Part shown: positions 47,764 to 59,074 of the stretch, one piece after another
Position numbering within the stretch: position 1 is the first letter of the stretch
Layout of the letters: every line of letters begins with the position of its first letter
Translations under genes and position numbers: made by a program
Notes under the pieces: generated by a model
The model's input: only the letters and a program-made list of their open reading frames with translations
Database searches by the model: none
Told to the model about the DNA's origin: nothing
DNA from: Ceratobasidium sp. AG-K
Lineage: Eukaryota; Basidiomycota; Agaricomycetes; Cantharellales; Ceratobasidiaceae
Length of the DNA stretch: 64,000 nt
Direction of reading: 5' to 3'
NCBI GenBank assembly: GCA_037039685.1
Contig: JAWNGF010000001.1
Span: 7,254,001 to 7,318,000, forward strand

Positions 47764-50011
47764 ATGGGATCCCTAAACGACCTTGTCCTCTCATTATGCA
47801 TGTTTTGGAGTGGTATTCATGTGGCCAAGTACCTTGTAGATCGAATGCTATTCACGCATTCTTCTCGAGAGCTCACCAGAAGTCGGGCTGTGCTTCCTCT
47901 GGATCGTCAAACTCCGTCTAAAGCCTTATCACTCTCAAACTATGTCAGTCACAAAGCTGTCCGCGCCTTCTTGAAGCTACAAATCAATATATCTCTGAAA
48001 GCGGCAAACCTCCGAATCGAGACTACCGCGCTCAACGCGACATTTGACAGGGTCTCGACTCAAATCGTGCAGGCGCCTTCTCGGCCGTACGCCTCTGGAA
48101 TCAAACATGTGTCCGCACACTTCTATTCCCTGGGAGCCGGGCTTGGGCTCTTTGGAATGGCACTTGGGTACATGCTACTTCTGTGGTCTTGCTTGACAGT
48201 TTTGCCAAACCTTGGCTCTAAGAGTTCCCCACAACCGGCCGAGCCCGTCCACGCCGACAACGACGAATTGTCGAGCACCGATAGCTATTCCATGGCAGGG
48301 ACAGGGTTGGCAGTACAGCCTATCGTAAGTCAATCTCGCCGGTTGACAGCGTTCCAATCAAACCTGTTCAGATACCAGGGGTGACAGTACCGCTCTCTCA
48401 TCTACCCATCCTCCTTGGGGCCCTCTTGCTCAGCCAAATCGTTCACGAGGCTGGCCATGCCATAACGGCGATAATGTACGTTTAATATCAAAATCTAAAT
48501 AACTTTTCAACTGACTTACACACTAGAGAAGGAGTGCCGATTCATTCAGTTGGGGTTGGCTTGTTCGTGTGCCTCCCCTCGGCATTCGTTGCGCTTGGGT
48601 CCACGGCGTTTGATAGGCTCCCGCCCATACCTCGAATGCGGATCGCAACTGCAGGAGCCTATCACAACATAGTCCTATGGCTTATCATCGCGGCGTTGAG
48701 TTGGTAAGCAGCACACCACAAACAAGCAACACGTTAATTAGATCAGAAGGCTCGGCATAGGTGAATTTCTTATTCGGGGATGGACGGGGTGGGGAACCCC
48801 GCTCGGGCCGTACAAGCTGATAGACAACTTGGGTGTTTCGGTACGATCAATTGAGCAGGTATGTCGGACCCGTTGGGATTTGCGTTTAATAACATGAGGA
48901 AAGGATTCGGAACTCGGAAATTACCTGTTTCCTGGCGATATTATTACCCATATTGAAGACACCGTGCTAGCTCAGGCTCATCTGCTTTCACGACGTCGAA
49001 CCCCACTTCAGCTCTGGCACGATCTTTTGTTGCACCATCACCGGAATGTCACCATTGAAGATCTACCCGACATGGGATGGTGCGTAGATACAAAGTGGTA
49101 CGAAGGTGAGTCAATTGAATACCTCCGTCATTCGCCATTAACTTCTAATTTATAGCACAACCCACTTCGTGCTGCACCGAGACTAGCGCGTCCTCCCTTG
49201 TCTGCTTCTCACACAACGTAACCACCCCTGGGAGATGCCTCGACCCATTCAAAATATTCGAGCCTCCCGAAACTCCAATGGCCCTTGTCCACGGACGCTG
49301 CGCAACCAAATGCATCACCTCCAAAACCGCACTCGCCGAAGACGAACCTGACCAAGTCTGCGTCCGAGCCAAAGGGAATCATCCGGATCGGCGTCCTTCG
49401 CAACGGACAAGAGGGGCAAACGGTACTCTGGAGCGGACCGAGCGAGGAGATTTGGGAGCAGGGTGAGCGATTAAGTCTCTATTCATTCTGGTTCTCACTT
49501 TCATTAGTCCGGGTCGAGGATATTGCTCCCAGGTACTGGTTCGTCCCACTCGGCTTGCCCGAGGTATTTACACTACTCGCCTCGTACGTCACGATCACCC
49601 AATCTTTCATTTCGCTCACCTCGTGTTAGGTACACCTCGACCATCACACTCTCGCTCTACTTTTTGAACCTACTTCCCATCCGACACCTCGACGGCGAAC
49701 AAATCCTTGGCGCGCTTCTCGACGTTTACGCCCCAAGGCCGTCGAGTTTAATTGAAGAGACAATTCCCTTGGGGCAACTGACCCCTTCAATTGAAGAAGG
49801 CACCGGGTATCCACTCAACGAAACCGTTCGCCCACGTGTCCGTCGACAAACTACACCATCGGCCGTCCACTCAATCACGCATCCACGAATCAACGGGGGA
49901 TGGATATCAAAACACCGGGCCGAAATCGAACGCACGGCCGAACTGGCAGCCATCGGTCTCATCCTCACAGTCTCACTCGCAAACACCTACATCCTCTCAA
50001 TAAAACCATAA
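47764..50011 (+). CDS. Site-2 protease (M50, MBTPS2/S2P-like)
   Basis: Intramembrane zinc metalloprotease that releases membrane-tethered transcription factors such as SREBP in sterol or hypoxia responses. N-terminal membrane segments are MGSLNDLVLSLCMFW and AGLGLFGMALGYMLLLWSC. The zinc motif is HEAGHA in LSQIVHEAGHAITAIM, and the second motif is HLDGEQIL in LYFLNLLPIRHLDG, as in S2P. A Cys-rich luminal region (CVDTKWY, TSCCTET, GRCLDPF, GRCATKCI) matches the animal/fungal S2P insert. About eight exons. One base too many lies in GGG at 49374-49376; removing it joins VRAKG to IIRIGVLRNGQEGQTVLW. Otherwise complete, ending in YILSIKP. Confidence 0.88.
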
Positions 50012-50104
50012 ATTGTATGTAACCAATACTAGAACAACAACAACAAGTCCTCCACCATGCGATTTAAAAAAGAAAGAATACACTCGTGTGAGAATAGAAT
50101 ACAA

Positions 50105-52693
50105 CTAGTCTTCAGAAATCGGAATCTCTTCCCGCGCAACGCTATCGATACTTTCCTTGTCGACCAAAAACGCCGCGCCGTGTTCCTCGCTCCCGTTTTC
50201 GAGGTCCATGCCGGGCGGGGGAGGAGGCGCACCGGCACCTCGCATCCACGGGTCAGACCACAACTCGGCGACCTTGGCGCGTTTGGCGGGTGTGCGTACG
50301 AGGAGTTTGCCCACGATCCTGCGTGCGCCTTCGCTCAACCCGCGCGGGTCGTATTGACACTGGGCGATGCGCAATAGGTACGACCGGCGTTGCGATTGGC
50401 CTTGGGGAGAGTGGCTCGAGTGGTTCGAGGGCGCGGGAGATGCGGCCGTGTCTGAGAATGGCAAGACGCCTGTGCCGAGTGCGAATAGGACCACTCCGCA
50501 CGCCCAGGCATCGGTTTCGCGTCCGTCATAAGGCGAGCCCATGATGATTTCGGGTGCGGCATATTCTTCCGAGCCGCATCTGGTGGTAAGCTCAGGATGG
50601 GCGGGGTCAATGAATCGCGAGAGGCCAAAGTCGGTGAGTTTCAAAAGGGGTGTAGTAAGGGGCGGGACGGGGTTGACAAATGGGTTCGAGGTGAGTAGGA
50701 TATCTACAAAACAAATCAGTACACGGCGACAACTCAAACTCCAAACTTACTTTCAAGTTTAATGTCACGGTGGACGAGCGCGACGCTATGCATCCACCCG
50801 ACCGCACGACAGAGTTCACCCCACAACCGGCGCAAGAGCGGCTCGGTCATCTTGTTCCGGTTCTCCTCCATGTTGATCAACTCGAACAGCTCGCCCCCGC
50901 CGATATGCTCCACCACGAGACAGTGGTGGGTTGGAGTCGTAAACGAGTGCAGGTACGCCACAATCGACGGATGTGAAATGTGCTGCAGGGAATTAGTTGT
51001 ATGCGCACCGGTATGGACATGTACTTACGCGCAACACCTCGACCTCGCGGACAAAACTAATCCGAGTCCGGTCATTCACATCACACAACGCCCGATCCAT
51101 CATCTTGACCGCGACCAATCGACCAGGTGCGCCAACCGTCGCAGCCACGGGCGACCGCTCGACCAAAAACGGGCTCGTCTGACGGGCAATGTCTCGTCCC
51201 CGCGCGGCATCTCCGTTGATTTCGTCCACGCCAATCAGGTCCCTCGTGCCTGTGGCGGACGGCCTGAGCCCGTGCATGCGCCGGTCTCGTCGTCGCTTGG
51301 CTTCGCTTGTGCTATGCGCCCGTCGGTCCATGGCCAAACTCCCCTGTTCGTCTTCGGCCAACCAGACGCAGCTAAACGCACCCACGCCCAACGGCCGGAT
51401 TAACCGCAACTTGACGTCGGCGTCGCAGAGGTGTTGATTGGCCTGGGGCGACGGTGGGCGTGGAACAGACGTCGGATGGAGATGCGAATGTTCCCGATGC
51501 AAATGACTCGGAGGTCGTCGCGCACCCGCCGCATTCGCACTTCGCACAGGTTTCTTTACAGGCGTGAGCGAGACGGGAGTCGGGAGCGAAGTGACGCCCG
51601 GTCGGGGGGTGTTTTCATTGGCTGCAAGCAACGCCGCGCGCGTGGGCTTGTCCTTGGCACTTTCGGCAAGTTCAAGTTGATCGATTTTGGGTTCGCTCCC
51701 GTCCTCGTCCAGTTGGACAAACGCTCGCGTCTCGGGGCGGGCTGGCGAGACTCCGCGCGAGCTACCGCCCGACCAGCCGGTGCTCGCCTGGGACCCACTC
51801 CAGCGCTGGTTGTCCCATGCGAGGCCGTTGAGACTGGTCGTGGAGCCAAACGTCCCAGGTGGACTGCCGTAGCTCAGCCCAGTCGCTTCCTCCCACTGGT
51901 CCCGCCGGTCGACGTTTGCGCGCGACGGAAAGAACCGCTCCCTCGGGGGCAACCGGCGTTCAGGCGACGCAACCTCGCGCGGACCGGCACTCTCGGGGGT
52001 CGCCGGGCGATTCTTGCTCGACGGACGGCGGGAGAGACTCGGTGGGGGTGCGGGAGTTAAAGTGGCCGCGCTCTGGCTGAAGAACGAGTCATTGGCGGTT
52101 CCGCGGCGCTGGCGGTCGGATGCGGAGCGGTTGACGTTGGCCCCGCCTACGCCGGCGTTGAACGCAAACGAGCTCGGTTCGTTGGAACGCGAGGGCGGCA
52201 ACCTGGAGATGGACTTGGACTTGGAGAGCGGGGCGGGTGGGGCCGGAGTAGGTTCTGCAAATGCCGACCCAAAAAATGCACTCGTCTTGCTCGTCGTCGA
52301 ACGTGGACTGTCGTTCTCGCTGGGGGAGAACGTATCCGGGGGCGATGGCCGTGAAGGTGACCCCAGCCTGCGAGTGGACTCGCTAGGTGACGGAAGCGGG
52401 GAGACGCGAGTGGCGGGAGGGGCGAGGCGGTTGTGTGTGTTAAGATGGAGCGCACCGAGTTTGAGCTTTGTTTCGGGCGAGTTTCTGACTGTTTCTGCGC
52501 CCATTGGGTCGTCTGGGCTTAGTGCCGAGGACAGATCCGAGCCGAGGCTGGATGTGTATGTCCGGGTGCGCGATGGATCCGGCGTTGGAAGCCGGTGCAG
52601 TGAGCCTGGGTTCGACGGGAACTTGACCGGAGATAGGTTGGGGATCTCGAGTTTAAGGTGTGCTGGCGTCGACGGTGGCGATTCGGGCTCCAT
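50105..52693 (-). CDS. Ser/Thr protein kinase, CAMK-like, long disordered N-terminus
   Basis: The first about 415 residues are Ser/Pro-rich and disordered (for example PPSTPAHLKLEIPNLSP). The kinase domain follows: glycine loop PLGVGAFSCVWLAED, then an insert of about 75 residues rich in Arg/Asp, then the VAVKMMDRA Lys. Next come HPSIVAYLHSF, VVEHIGGGELFELI, catalytic loop VHRDIKLEDILL, LTDFGLSRF, the activation segment RCGSEEYAAPEI, and DAWACGVVLFALGTGVLPF. After the kinase domain comes a short acidic tail (ISED). Three exons (52693 to about 50993, about 50980-50755, about 50705-50105), in frame. The insert between the glycine loop and the ATP-binding Lys is unusual. The closest type seems CAMK/CAMKL; no ortholog is claimed. 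Confidence 0.87.
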
Positions 52694-53252
52694 GGTTGTT
52701 GGCGTGGGATTCTTTAAACATTCTGTGAGCGGTGATGGATCCAGACAGCTTTAAACGCACCAATTAGCTCTATGGCCGCTCTGATCTACAGTCTGCCGGC
52801 ATCCATTAGCTGATCATCTCCAACAGCAGTCTACTCACCGTCCAATCCACTCGACTCGCGCGGTGGTAGGGGAGAGAATATGATAATCACACTACCCGAT
52901 TCCCGATAACCAGCTATCAGGTGCGACGTGGTACACCTTGGGCTCGTGGCGCGTTGCCCATCCGCAATTTGTCGGTGGTCGTGGGATTTGGCTTGTTTCA
53001 GCGCACGTGTGCCAAGAATGTATTTTTGCAACATATGATTTACAGCATACAGTGTTTAGGATACAGATCTATGATTACTCTCTCCGTCTGACTCTTCTCG
53101 TGAATCTGCAATTGCGGGGTCAGTCACCGGACATCAATCCACGATGCAGGAAAAAAAGATCAGAAAAATTAGGCAATTCTTGTTTGTCCTCTTTAGGATC
53201 GGAACAGGTCTGAGATGGGTTCATCCTCAGGTCAAAACCAGAACGAGACTTA
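52694..53252 (+). other. Intergenic, no gene seen
   Basis: About 560 bp between the kinase start and the calcipressin stop, both on the minus strand. No family-like open frame. It should contain the kinase promoter and leader. Confidence 0.45.
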
Positions 53253-54019
53253 CTAGTCGGGTAGCGGTGGCCGGGCCGTCGGAATCTTTTGCACCGACAC
53301 GCGCTCGCCGTCGAGCCATCCAGCGCCGACCGGAGTGGCCACACCCGAGCCGCCCATACTTGCGACGGTAGCCTTGACCATCCCGATCCCCGGCACGGAA
53401 TCACCTTCTGACCACTCGCCTTCGAGGTGCACAGCTGGCACGCCCTGCTCATTGGGCGATACAAGCACCTCCACCCCGCCTTCACGGCTGAGCTGCAGTC
53501 GGCGCAGAGCTTCCATCAAGTCGGCAGCGAGCGCATCCTTGTTGGGCGGGTCTTCCACAACAGGTTCCCACCCCACCGGTGGCGACCCAGGTGGCGAAAT
53601 GAGAAAGTTCTTTCGAGCGCGGGGACGGCGAGCGTTGAAGGCTGCACGGCCTGCGTCGGTGTCGGAGCGCCCCGATACACACGCAAGAAAAACCCCGGCC
53701 TGGACGAGTCAGATACGTCGGGCAGGCAACAAGGGACTCACCCCTCCGAGTCATGCCCCAACTCGAGTCCATCAGTCCCGGCCTTGGCCTCTTCCGCATT
53801 TCGTATGTCAAAGTACACTAGAATGATTCGACCCAGGCCCCGCAAAGGCGCCCACGTATGCAGCGCACCATACGACGCAAACAAATCGCGCAGCGCCTGC
53901 AACACCAGCGGATCGAAAAACGACGGCGGGAGCGCGGGGACGATTAGCGTATTCGTCGTATGCACAGACACATCGTTGACGTCTCTAGCCTGCATAGTCG
54001 AGCGAAATTTTATCCCCAC
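53253..54019 (-). CDS. rcn1: Calcipressin (RCAN/Rcn1), calcineurin regulator
   Basis: Binds and tunes calcineurin. The start at 54019 (MGIKFRSTMQARD) or at the inner Met. The RRM-like domain reads TNTLIVPALPPSFFDPLVLQALRDLF and SYGALHTWAPLRGLGRIILVYF. After an intron (53738-53700 or so) comes LRVYRGAPTP, then LAVPALE followed by NFLISPPGSPPVGWEP, which is the core signature of the family (the ISPPxSPP phosphorylation site). A helix EDPPNKDALAADLMEALRRLQ and the tail follow. One base is missing at TTT 53611-53613; adding it restores LE(K)NFLISPPGSPP. Two to three exons. Confidence 0.88.
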
Positions 54020-54174
54020 CCTTGTCCCTGGCTTTAGCGCTCGGCGGTAACTTATTATTCATGACATGTGCGGCGGTGCGCCACCGTTTGGGATTGAGTC
54101 TGGCCACCGACTTTAATCCCACGTGTTGATGGCCTCAAAAGATTGCGCGCCAGCTCATTTCGCCCCCTACCACA

Positions 54175-56080
54175 GTGGACTGGCTACATAGACTCCGCGC
54201 ACTCTTTCGCAAGCCTCGGATGTCACGCACCGGCCCCGCCCACTACCACCAGGGCTCGCCCAACCTCTGCCATTGCGCCTACTCGGACGTCTACCACCAC
54301 ACATCCGCACCTTACGTCTACCCCCAACGCCCACGCGCCGTCCCAGGACACCCAAGCGACTACGGCCCCGCCGTCCGGCGCGTACCGAAACCCAAACCTA
54401 CAAACAAGATCGCCAAATCGCGGGATCTTAAATTCGACGAGGACGGATGGCAGTGGTACTTTGAAACCAAGGAGGCCCCGGGTGTGCGTTGGCGCGAGAC
54501 GGTATGGCATGTGGAGGACCTTCCGCAGGCCAAGGATGCGGATTATCATGCGATGGTGTACGAGTATTACATGTCCGGTCATGTCATCGACGAGCCGGAT
54601 CGGGATAAGCTCCCTGTGATGCCGGGTGGGATGAGCAAGACCTGGAGGTACAAGCGGGCCCCGCCGCCGTCTGCGCCCCGCACCCCAGAGGAGTATAGTC
54701 CGAGGCAAGAGTACAGTTCTCCCCCTCAGCAGTACAGTTCGCCTCAATATACCTATGCCGAGCCGTTGTACCAGCGTCATCCAGCCGCACCGACGTATGC
54801 CAGCGGCTCGGCTCATCCTGTTTCTATGCGTCTTCCCCCGGGCGCTCCAGACGGATGGCGCACACACTCGAACGAACTTCCCCCTCCCCCTGCTCTCTCC
54901 AGCGCACATGAATCTTACTCGCGGACCCTCGGACCGCTCCCCGGTGCACCCGGTCCCAGACGATTCGTCGACGCCTCTCTCCCCGGTGGGCGGCCGTATG
55001 ACCCCCAACAAGGATACGAAGATGAAGACAGCTACGACGAAGACGAGGACGAAGACGAGTACGACCCAGGGAACGCGCGTATATCCCCCCTCCATCACCC
55101 AAAAGCCGACGACGCGCCCAAAAGTTGCGGGAACGGGGGTTCAGGGTTGTGGATCCGCATAACAACGCGGGTGAGTCTCCGTGGTGAGGCCGCCCTGCAA
55201 GTGTGTAATGAATTGATGAAATGAACAATACCCGACTCAGAACTCGACGCTTTGGAAGCTCAGGCTCGACATGCGCGCTCGAGCTCAGTGCCCAATTTGG
55301 CAGTATCGGCCAAGATTGAGATTCACAGATTGTTGCAGCCGCGCACGACGCTCGGTCTAACGCGCATGCCCGATTTGGTGTTTGATCTCCGATACGACCC
55401 GCGTCATGCGTTTGACCGGACGCAGAATGATACCAAGCCGGATTTGATGAACGCACCGGCATTTCAGCCTGGGCAAGAGTTTGTGAGACTTGTGATTCGA
55501 CATCCGTTCAATGGGAGAGTGGGAGAGTGGGTGCAGGATATGGGCGAGGCACGGTGTATGACCGTCATGGACGTGCTAATGGTCATTTCGGATATGGTAC
55601 ATGCGAACATTGATCAAGTGCGTCCCTCCCACTTTCTATTCACAGCTATTAACTTCAGGCAAGACACACGACTGGGAACCACTCTCGGAGTTTGACAAGT
55701 CCTTTGTGTACGAAGCATACCTCAACCGCCCATGTCCTGATGAAGACGCAACCGGCAAACGCCTGCACCTGTTTTGCGAAAAGTACATGTTTGGGGGAAT
55801 GGAGCAATTGCCGCCCAAGGCAAAGGGTACGACAGCCCAGGGACCGAGTTTTCTAGTCAAGCTTATCAAGAGTGAGCGTCTCTTTCTTTTAGAGTTGTGT
55901 GGGGTTGGGCTGATGAGAGTAGACTCGAAGCATAAGCGGTACGACAAGATTGTTGGGTTCCGTACGCCGAGCTACAAGAGTCGACCGGCGAATGGGCATA
56001 ATCGATCGAAAAGTTCGAGTGGTGTGACGTTTCCGTACTTGGCAAGTGACGCTGAGAGTTCGAGGAGGACCGAGGGATAA
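54175..56080 (+). CDS. DUF6699-like basidiomycete protein
   Basis: Function unknown. The N-terminal half is basic and Pro/Tyr-rich: MDWLHRLRALFRKPR, a block DLKFDEDGWQWYFETKEAPG ... KTWRYKRAPPPS, then a low-complexity Pro/Gln/Tyr stretch (QEYSSPPQQYSSPQY) and an acidic run (DEDSYDEDEDEDEYD). After a split intron (55175-55240) comes the conserved C-terminal domain: LDALEAQARHARS, DLVFDLRYDPRHAFD, RVGEWVQDMGEARCMTVMDVLMVISDMV, DWEPLSEFDKSFVYEAYL and a tail after an intron near 55871-55920. This resembles DUF6699 proteins, judged by pattern only. One base is missing at GGG 55069-55071; GGGG joins DP to GERAYIPPPSPKSRRR. A partial duplicate lies at 58355. Confidence 0.75.
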
Positions 56081-56676
56081 GATCCCTTGTCGCGTGAGAT
56101 TTCCTGACCATTGGGTTTGATTCGCATTGATTTATCGCAATTGGTGTACAATTCCAGTTGAGAGTATCATCATAGACAACTTAAACTTCTGCTTCTCGTG
56201 CGTATGCATTCATGTGCAATTAAAGCAACAGGAACATCCTGCACCCATATTATTTGGCCTGTGGCCCCTGGGTGCGATAATATGACCCAGATAACCCAAC
56301 TCCCCAGAGGCCCATGTTCTGTTTTAGCCCGCGAATGCGTACGCATATAGTCTGAAAACTTGGCCATTCCAACTAGCTTTCGCGAATAACAAAGCAATCG
56401 AGCACTGTTTTTTTACAAAAGGCTACGAACGTGTCTCTCGTGGCCGAGATTCAGAAATGCCATCGGCATTTTATCTCTTCGGGTAGACGGGGTTAGATGA
56501 GCAATATGTCTGCCAGTTGAACTTTGGCTAATTGATGAGCATCGTCAAAGCGGTGTGCGAGCCTCTTGGCAATGTGAGTTGCCACACGTGCTGGCTTTTA
56601 CTCTCTGCCACCACCCGCGTCGGACACCCCACATCGCATTGTTCTCTGTCACCAATCCACATTTCCGATTTCTACG
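56081..56676 (+). other. Intergenic, no gene seen
   Basis: About 600 bp. No supported gene on either strand. The last part should hold the promoter of the helical orphan at 56677. Confidence 0.45.
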
Positions 56677-57603
56677 ATGTCGACAAAATTGCCAAATATA
56701 GCGGCTGCCAATGGTCTTCGCCGCCGACGTGTGACTGTTCGGGAGTTGCGACACTGCTAGCCAACTCTTTTTCTGGCGCGATCAATATGCCCGTTGTACG
56801 AGATTCTGCCGAGACTGTTCGCGATGCAGTTGCAGCCCTCAAGGTGAGGCCTGGTTCGGGTATAATTACGAGGGGCAGGTTGATGAAAACCAGCCGGAAA
56901 TCTTTCAGGTGCCTGAAAGGAACGATGCAAGTATGCAAGCGCAGGTTGACCGTATAGATAGAGCTTTGGCACTTGTTCGGCAACCGACACTCGTATCATC
57001 AGGCGAAGTAGGCACGGCAATTGAGGGTACAGTAGCTGCGGGTATTCAGGCATTCGTCGAGTGAGTAATTCAGAATGGCAATCTGTTTAAATGATTGTCA
57101 TTACGATGTCTCAGGAGCTAACTGGTTATGCGATGTAGCGATTTGAATCATATCAAGGCCGACCTCGTAAAAATAAGGGCAACAAATACATTGCAAAGTT
57201 AGCTGGCCAAGACAGCATGAGCCGAAATATAGCTCATAGACAGCAAGAGCTTTTAGAACGTATGATTGACTTTAATGTGAGTGACCACGGGGCATTTACC
57301 AGAGATGGTAATTCTGTCATGCTGATCCCCGTTTATGAATGCATGCAGCTTGATGGAACGATAAGAGCGCATCGGGCTGAGGAGAGGTCATTGCAATTAG
57401 AACGTCAGGTTGAAATCCTGGCCGATTTACTTGCTGGATCAAACGTCAAGATAGCAGCACTGGAGCATGCTTGCTCGAAAGTCAGGGGCCAATCAAATCG
57501 AAGCATTGTGTTTGTTGATGTCAAGCGACGTAATTTGATATTCATTGCCTTTTTTTTTTCGAACCCCTGGCCCCGTGTGGAGAGCAGAATGGTGTGGTGT
57601 TGA
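56677..57603 (+). CDS. Helical orphan, possible HeLo/MLKL-like domain protein
   Basis: Not recognised with certainty. A spliced model reads MSTKLPNIAAAN, intron, NSFSGAINMPVVRDSAETVRDAVAALK, intron (56842-56907), VPERNDASMQAQVDRIDRALALVR and GTAIEGTVAAGIQAFVEDLNHIKADLV, then KYIAKLAGQDSMSRNIAHRQQELLERMIDFN, an intron (57277-57348), and LDGTIRAHRAEERSLQLERQVEILADLLAGSNVKI. Everything is strongly helical with amphipathic heptads. The spacing of the helices resembles the N-terminal four-helix domains of fungal cell-death proteins (HeLo/MLKL-N type); that is inference. AAAAA at 57169-57173 needs one more A to keep frame. The 3' end is uncertain; the printed frame stops at 57603. Confidence 0.5.
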
Positions 57604-58354
57604 AGCTAAGGGTGCGTTTCAACTAGAAATCTTACAAATATAGGGTTTGTACCGTTATTCCGGGTGGTGGACCGTCAAGGAGAGATAACTGTGTTGGATA
57701 GATATAGATAAGAGGCTCGGATAGGAAATGAAAAAGTATCTTATGTAATACAATCGATCACACGCGCTTGACCAGCGCACGTCAGAAAAAAGCGACAGGA
57801 GTAATCAGCGTGTTAGCGCAAATGTCAACCCCCCTCAGTAATTAGGACACACCGCGAGCTAATTTGGGTTGCTTCAAGCTAGTTGCGTGCTAACTACTGT
57901 CCCGCAGTGTCAATTCGCACGTCAGACTCTGAATCGAGCCGTCAATAACGTTTTGCCGCTGATTACACCACGTTCAGTGCAAAACCTTTCACACGACAAC
58001 CAATTCCGATTTCTCCGCTTTCAAGCACTCATTTCCTGGACACGGGTTGTGGCATAATATTTTCTATTTGTAACATGACTAAAATACCTTACACTGAGCC
58101 ATAGATTCCTTGTGACCTCTGCGCAATTATAGTGGGTGTGTGTTCTCTTTTATGCGCAGTTTGCACCGACCAACTGACTTGATATTGCTCTCGAACTCAC
58201 CCCGGCCCTTCTGAGGCCAGTCTTCCTCCCATCAATTCCGCTTTTCACATGGACTTCGCTGCGCTGGCCCCTGTATGAGTGTACTGGATCATTGGCCTGA
58301 GTGAGGCTATCACATATTATACTGGATAGAGCAAGACATGGGGCTGCAAGCGTA
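57604..58354 (+). other. Intergenic, no gene seen
   Basis: About 750 bp with no supported open frame, repeat or RNA gene. Its right edge passes into the truncated duplicate of the DUF6699-like gene. Confidence 0.45.
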
Positions 58355-58980
58355 CGTGCACTGCCGCCGCCTGCCCCTCGAGAGTACAGCCCGAGGCAAG
58401 AGTAAAGTTTTGCCCCGACGCAGTACAGTTCCCCTCAGTATGCCTATGCCCAGCTGTTGTACCAGCGTCATCCGGCGGCACCAACGTATGCCAGCGGCTC
58501 GGCTCACCCTGTTTCTATGCGTCCCCCCCCCCTGGGTGCGCCAGAGGCATGGCGCACATGCTCAGACGAGGTCCCCCCCTGCTCTCTCCAGCGCACATGG
58601 ATCTTACTCGCGCATACTCGGATCTCTCCCCGGCGCACCCAGTCCCGGACGATGTCGATGCCTCTCTCCCAGGCGGGCACCCTTACGACCCTCAACAAGG
58701 ATAGGAAGATGAAGACAGCTACGGCGAGGACGAGAACGAATCTGAGTGAACGCGTGTATATACGCCCTCCATCACCTAAAAGCCGACGACGCGCCCAAAA
58801 GTTGCGGGAACGGGGGTTCAGGGTTGTGGATCCGCATAACAACGCGGGTGAGTCTCCGTGGTGAGGCCACCCTGCAAGTGTGTAATGAATTGATGAAATG
58901 AACAATACCCGACTCAGAACTCGACGCTTTAGAAGCCCAAGCGAGACATGCGCGCTCCAGTTCGATGCCAAATTTGTGAT
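58355..58980 (+). pseudogene. Truncated duplicate of the DUF6699-like gene
   Basis: Matches 54660-55300 of the gene at 54175. It starts within the Pro/Gln/Tyr-rich stretch (agagtacagcccgaggcaag versus its parent) and carries TYASGSAHPVSMR, SPKSRRRAQKLRERG and FRVVDPHNNAG. It then has the same intron and next exon (LDALEAQARHARSSS) and ends in a stop soon after (MPNL then TGA). The upstream part is diverged and frame-broken (a stop within QE*S, C-run insertion at 58531), while about 135 bp from 58788 is nearly identical to 55110-55245, intron included. No start codon and no conserved C-terminal domain, so not functional as a DUF6699 protein. Confidence 0.85.
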
Positions 58981-59074
58981 AGGATCTTGCCGAGCGCGAG
59001 GAAATGCACGCTCGAGAGCAATATTTTGCACTTAAAGGCTAAACAAAAGGTCATTGATGATTTCACATAAGGTT

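Noticed and set aside
47764..49416. Site-2 protease as a pseudogene because of the frame slip at 49374
   Set aside because: Only one base in a G run is out of place, both zinc motifs are intact and the rest is complete, so error is more likely than loss.
52014..52754. Long open frame on the plus strand opposite the kinase gene
   Set aside because: It is the antisense of the Ser/Pro-rich, GC-rich kinase N-terminus, with no introns, family motifs or start context. A codon-bias shadow.
54223..55098. Minus-strand frame of 291 residues opposite the DUF6699-like gene
   Set aside because: Arises from the low-complexity Pro/Gln/acidic coding stretch. The plus-strand frame has the paralogue at 58355 and conserved domains.
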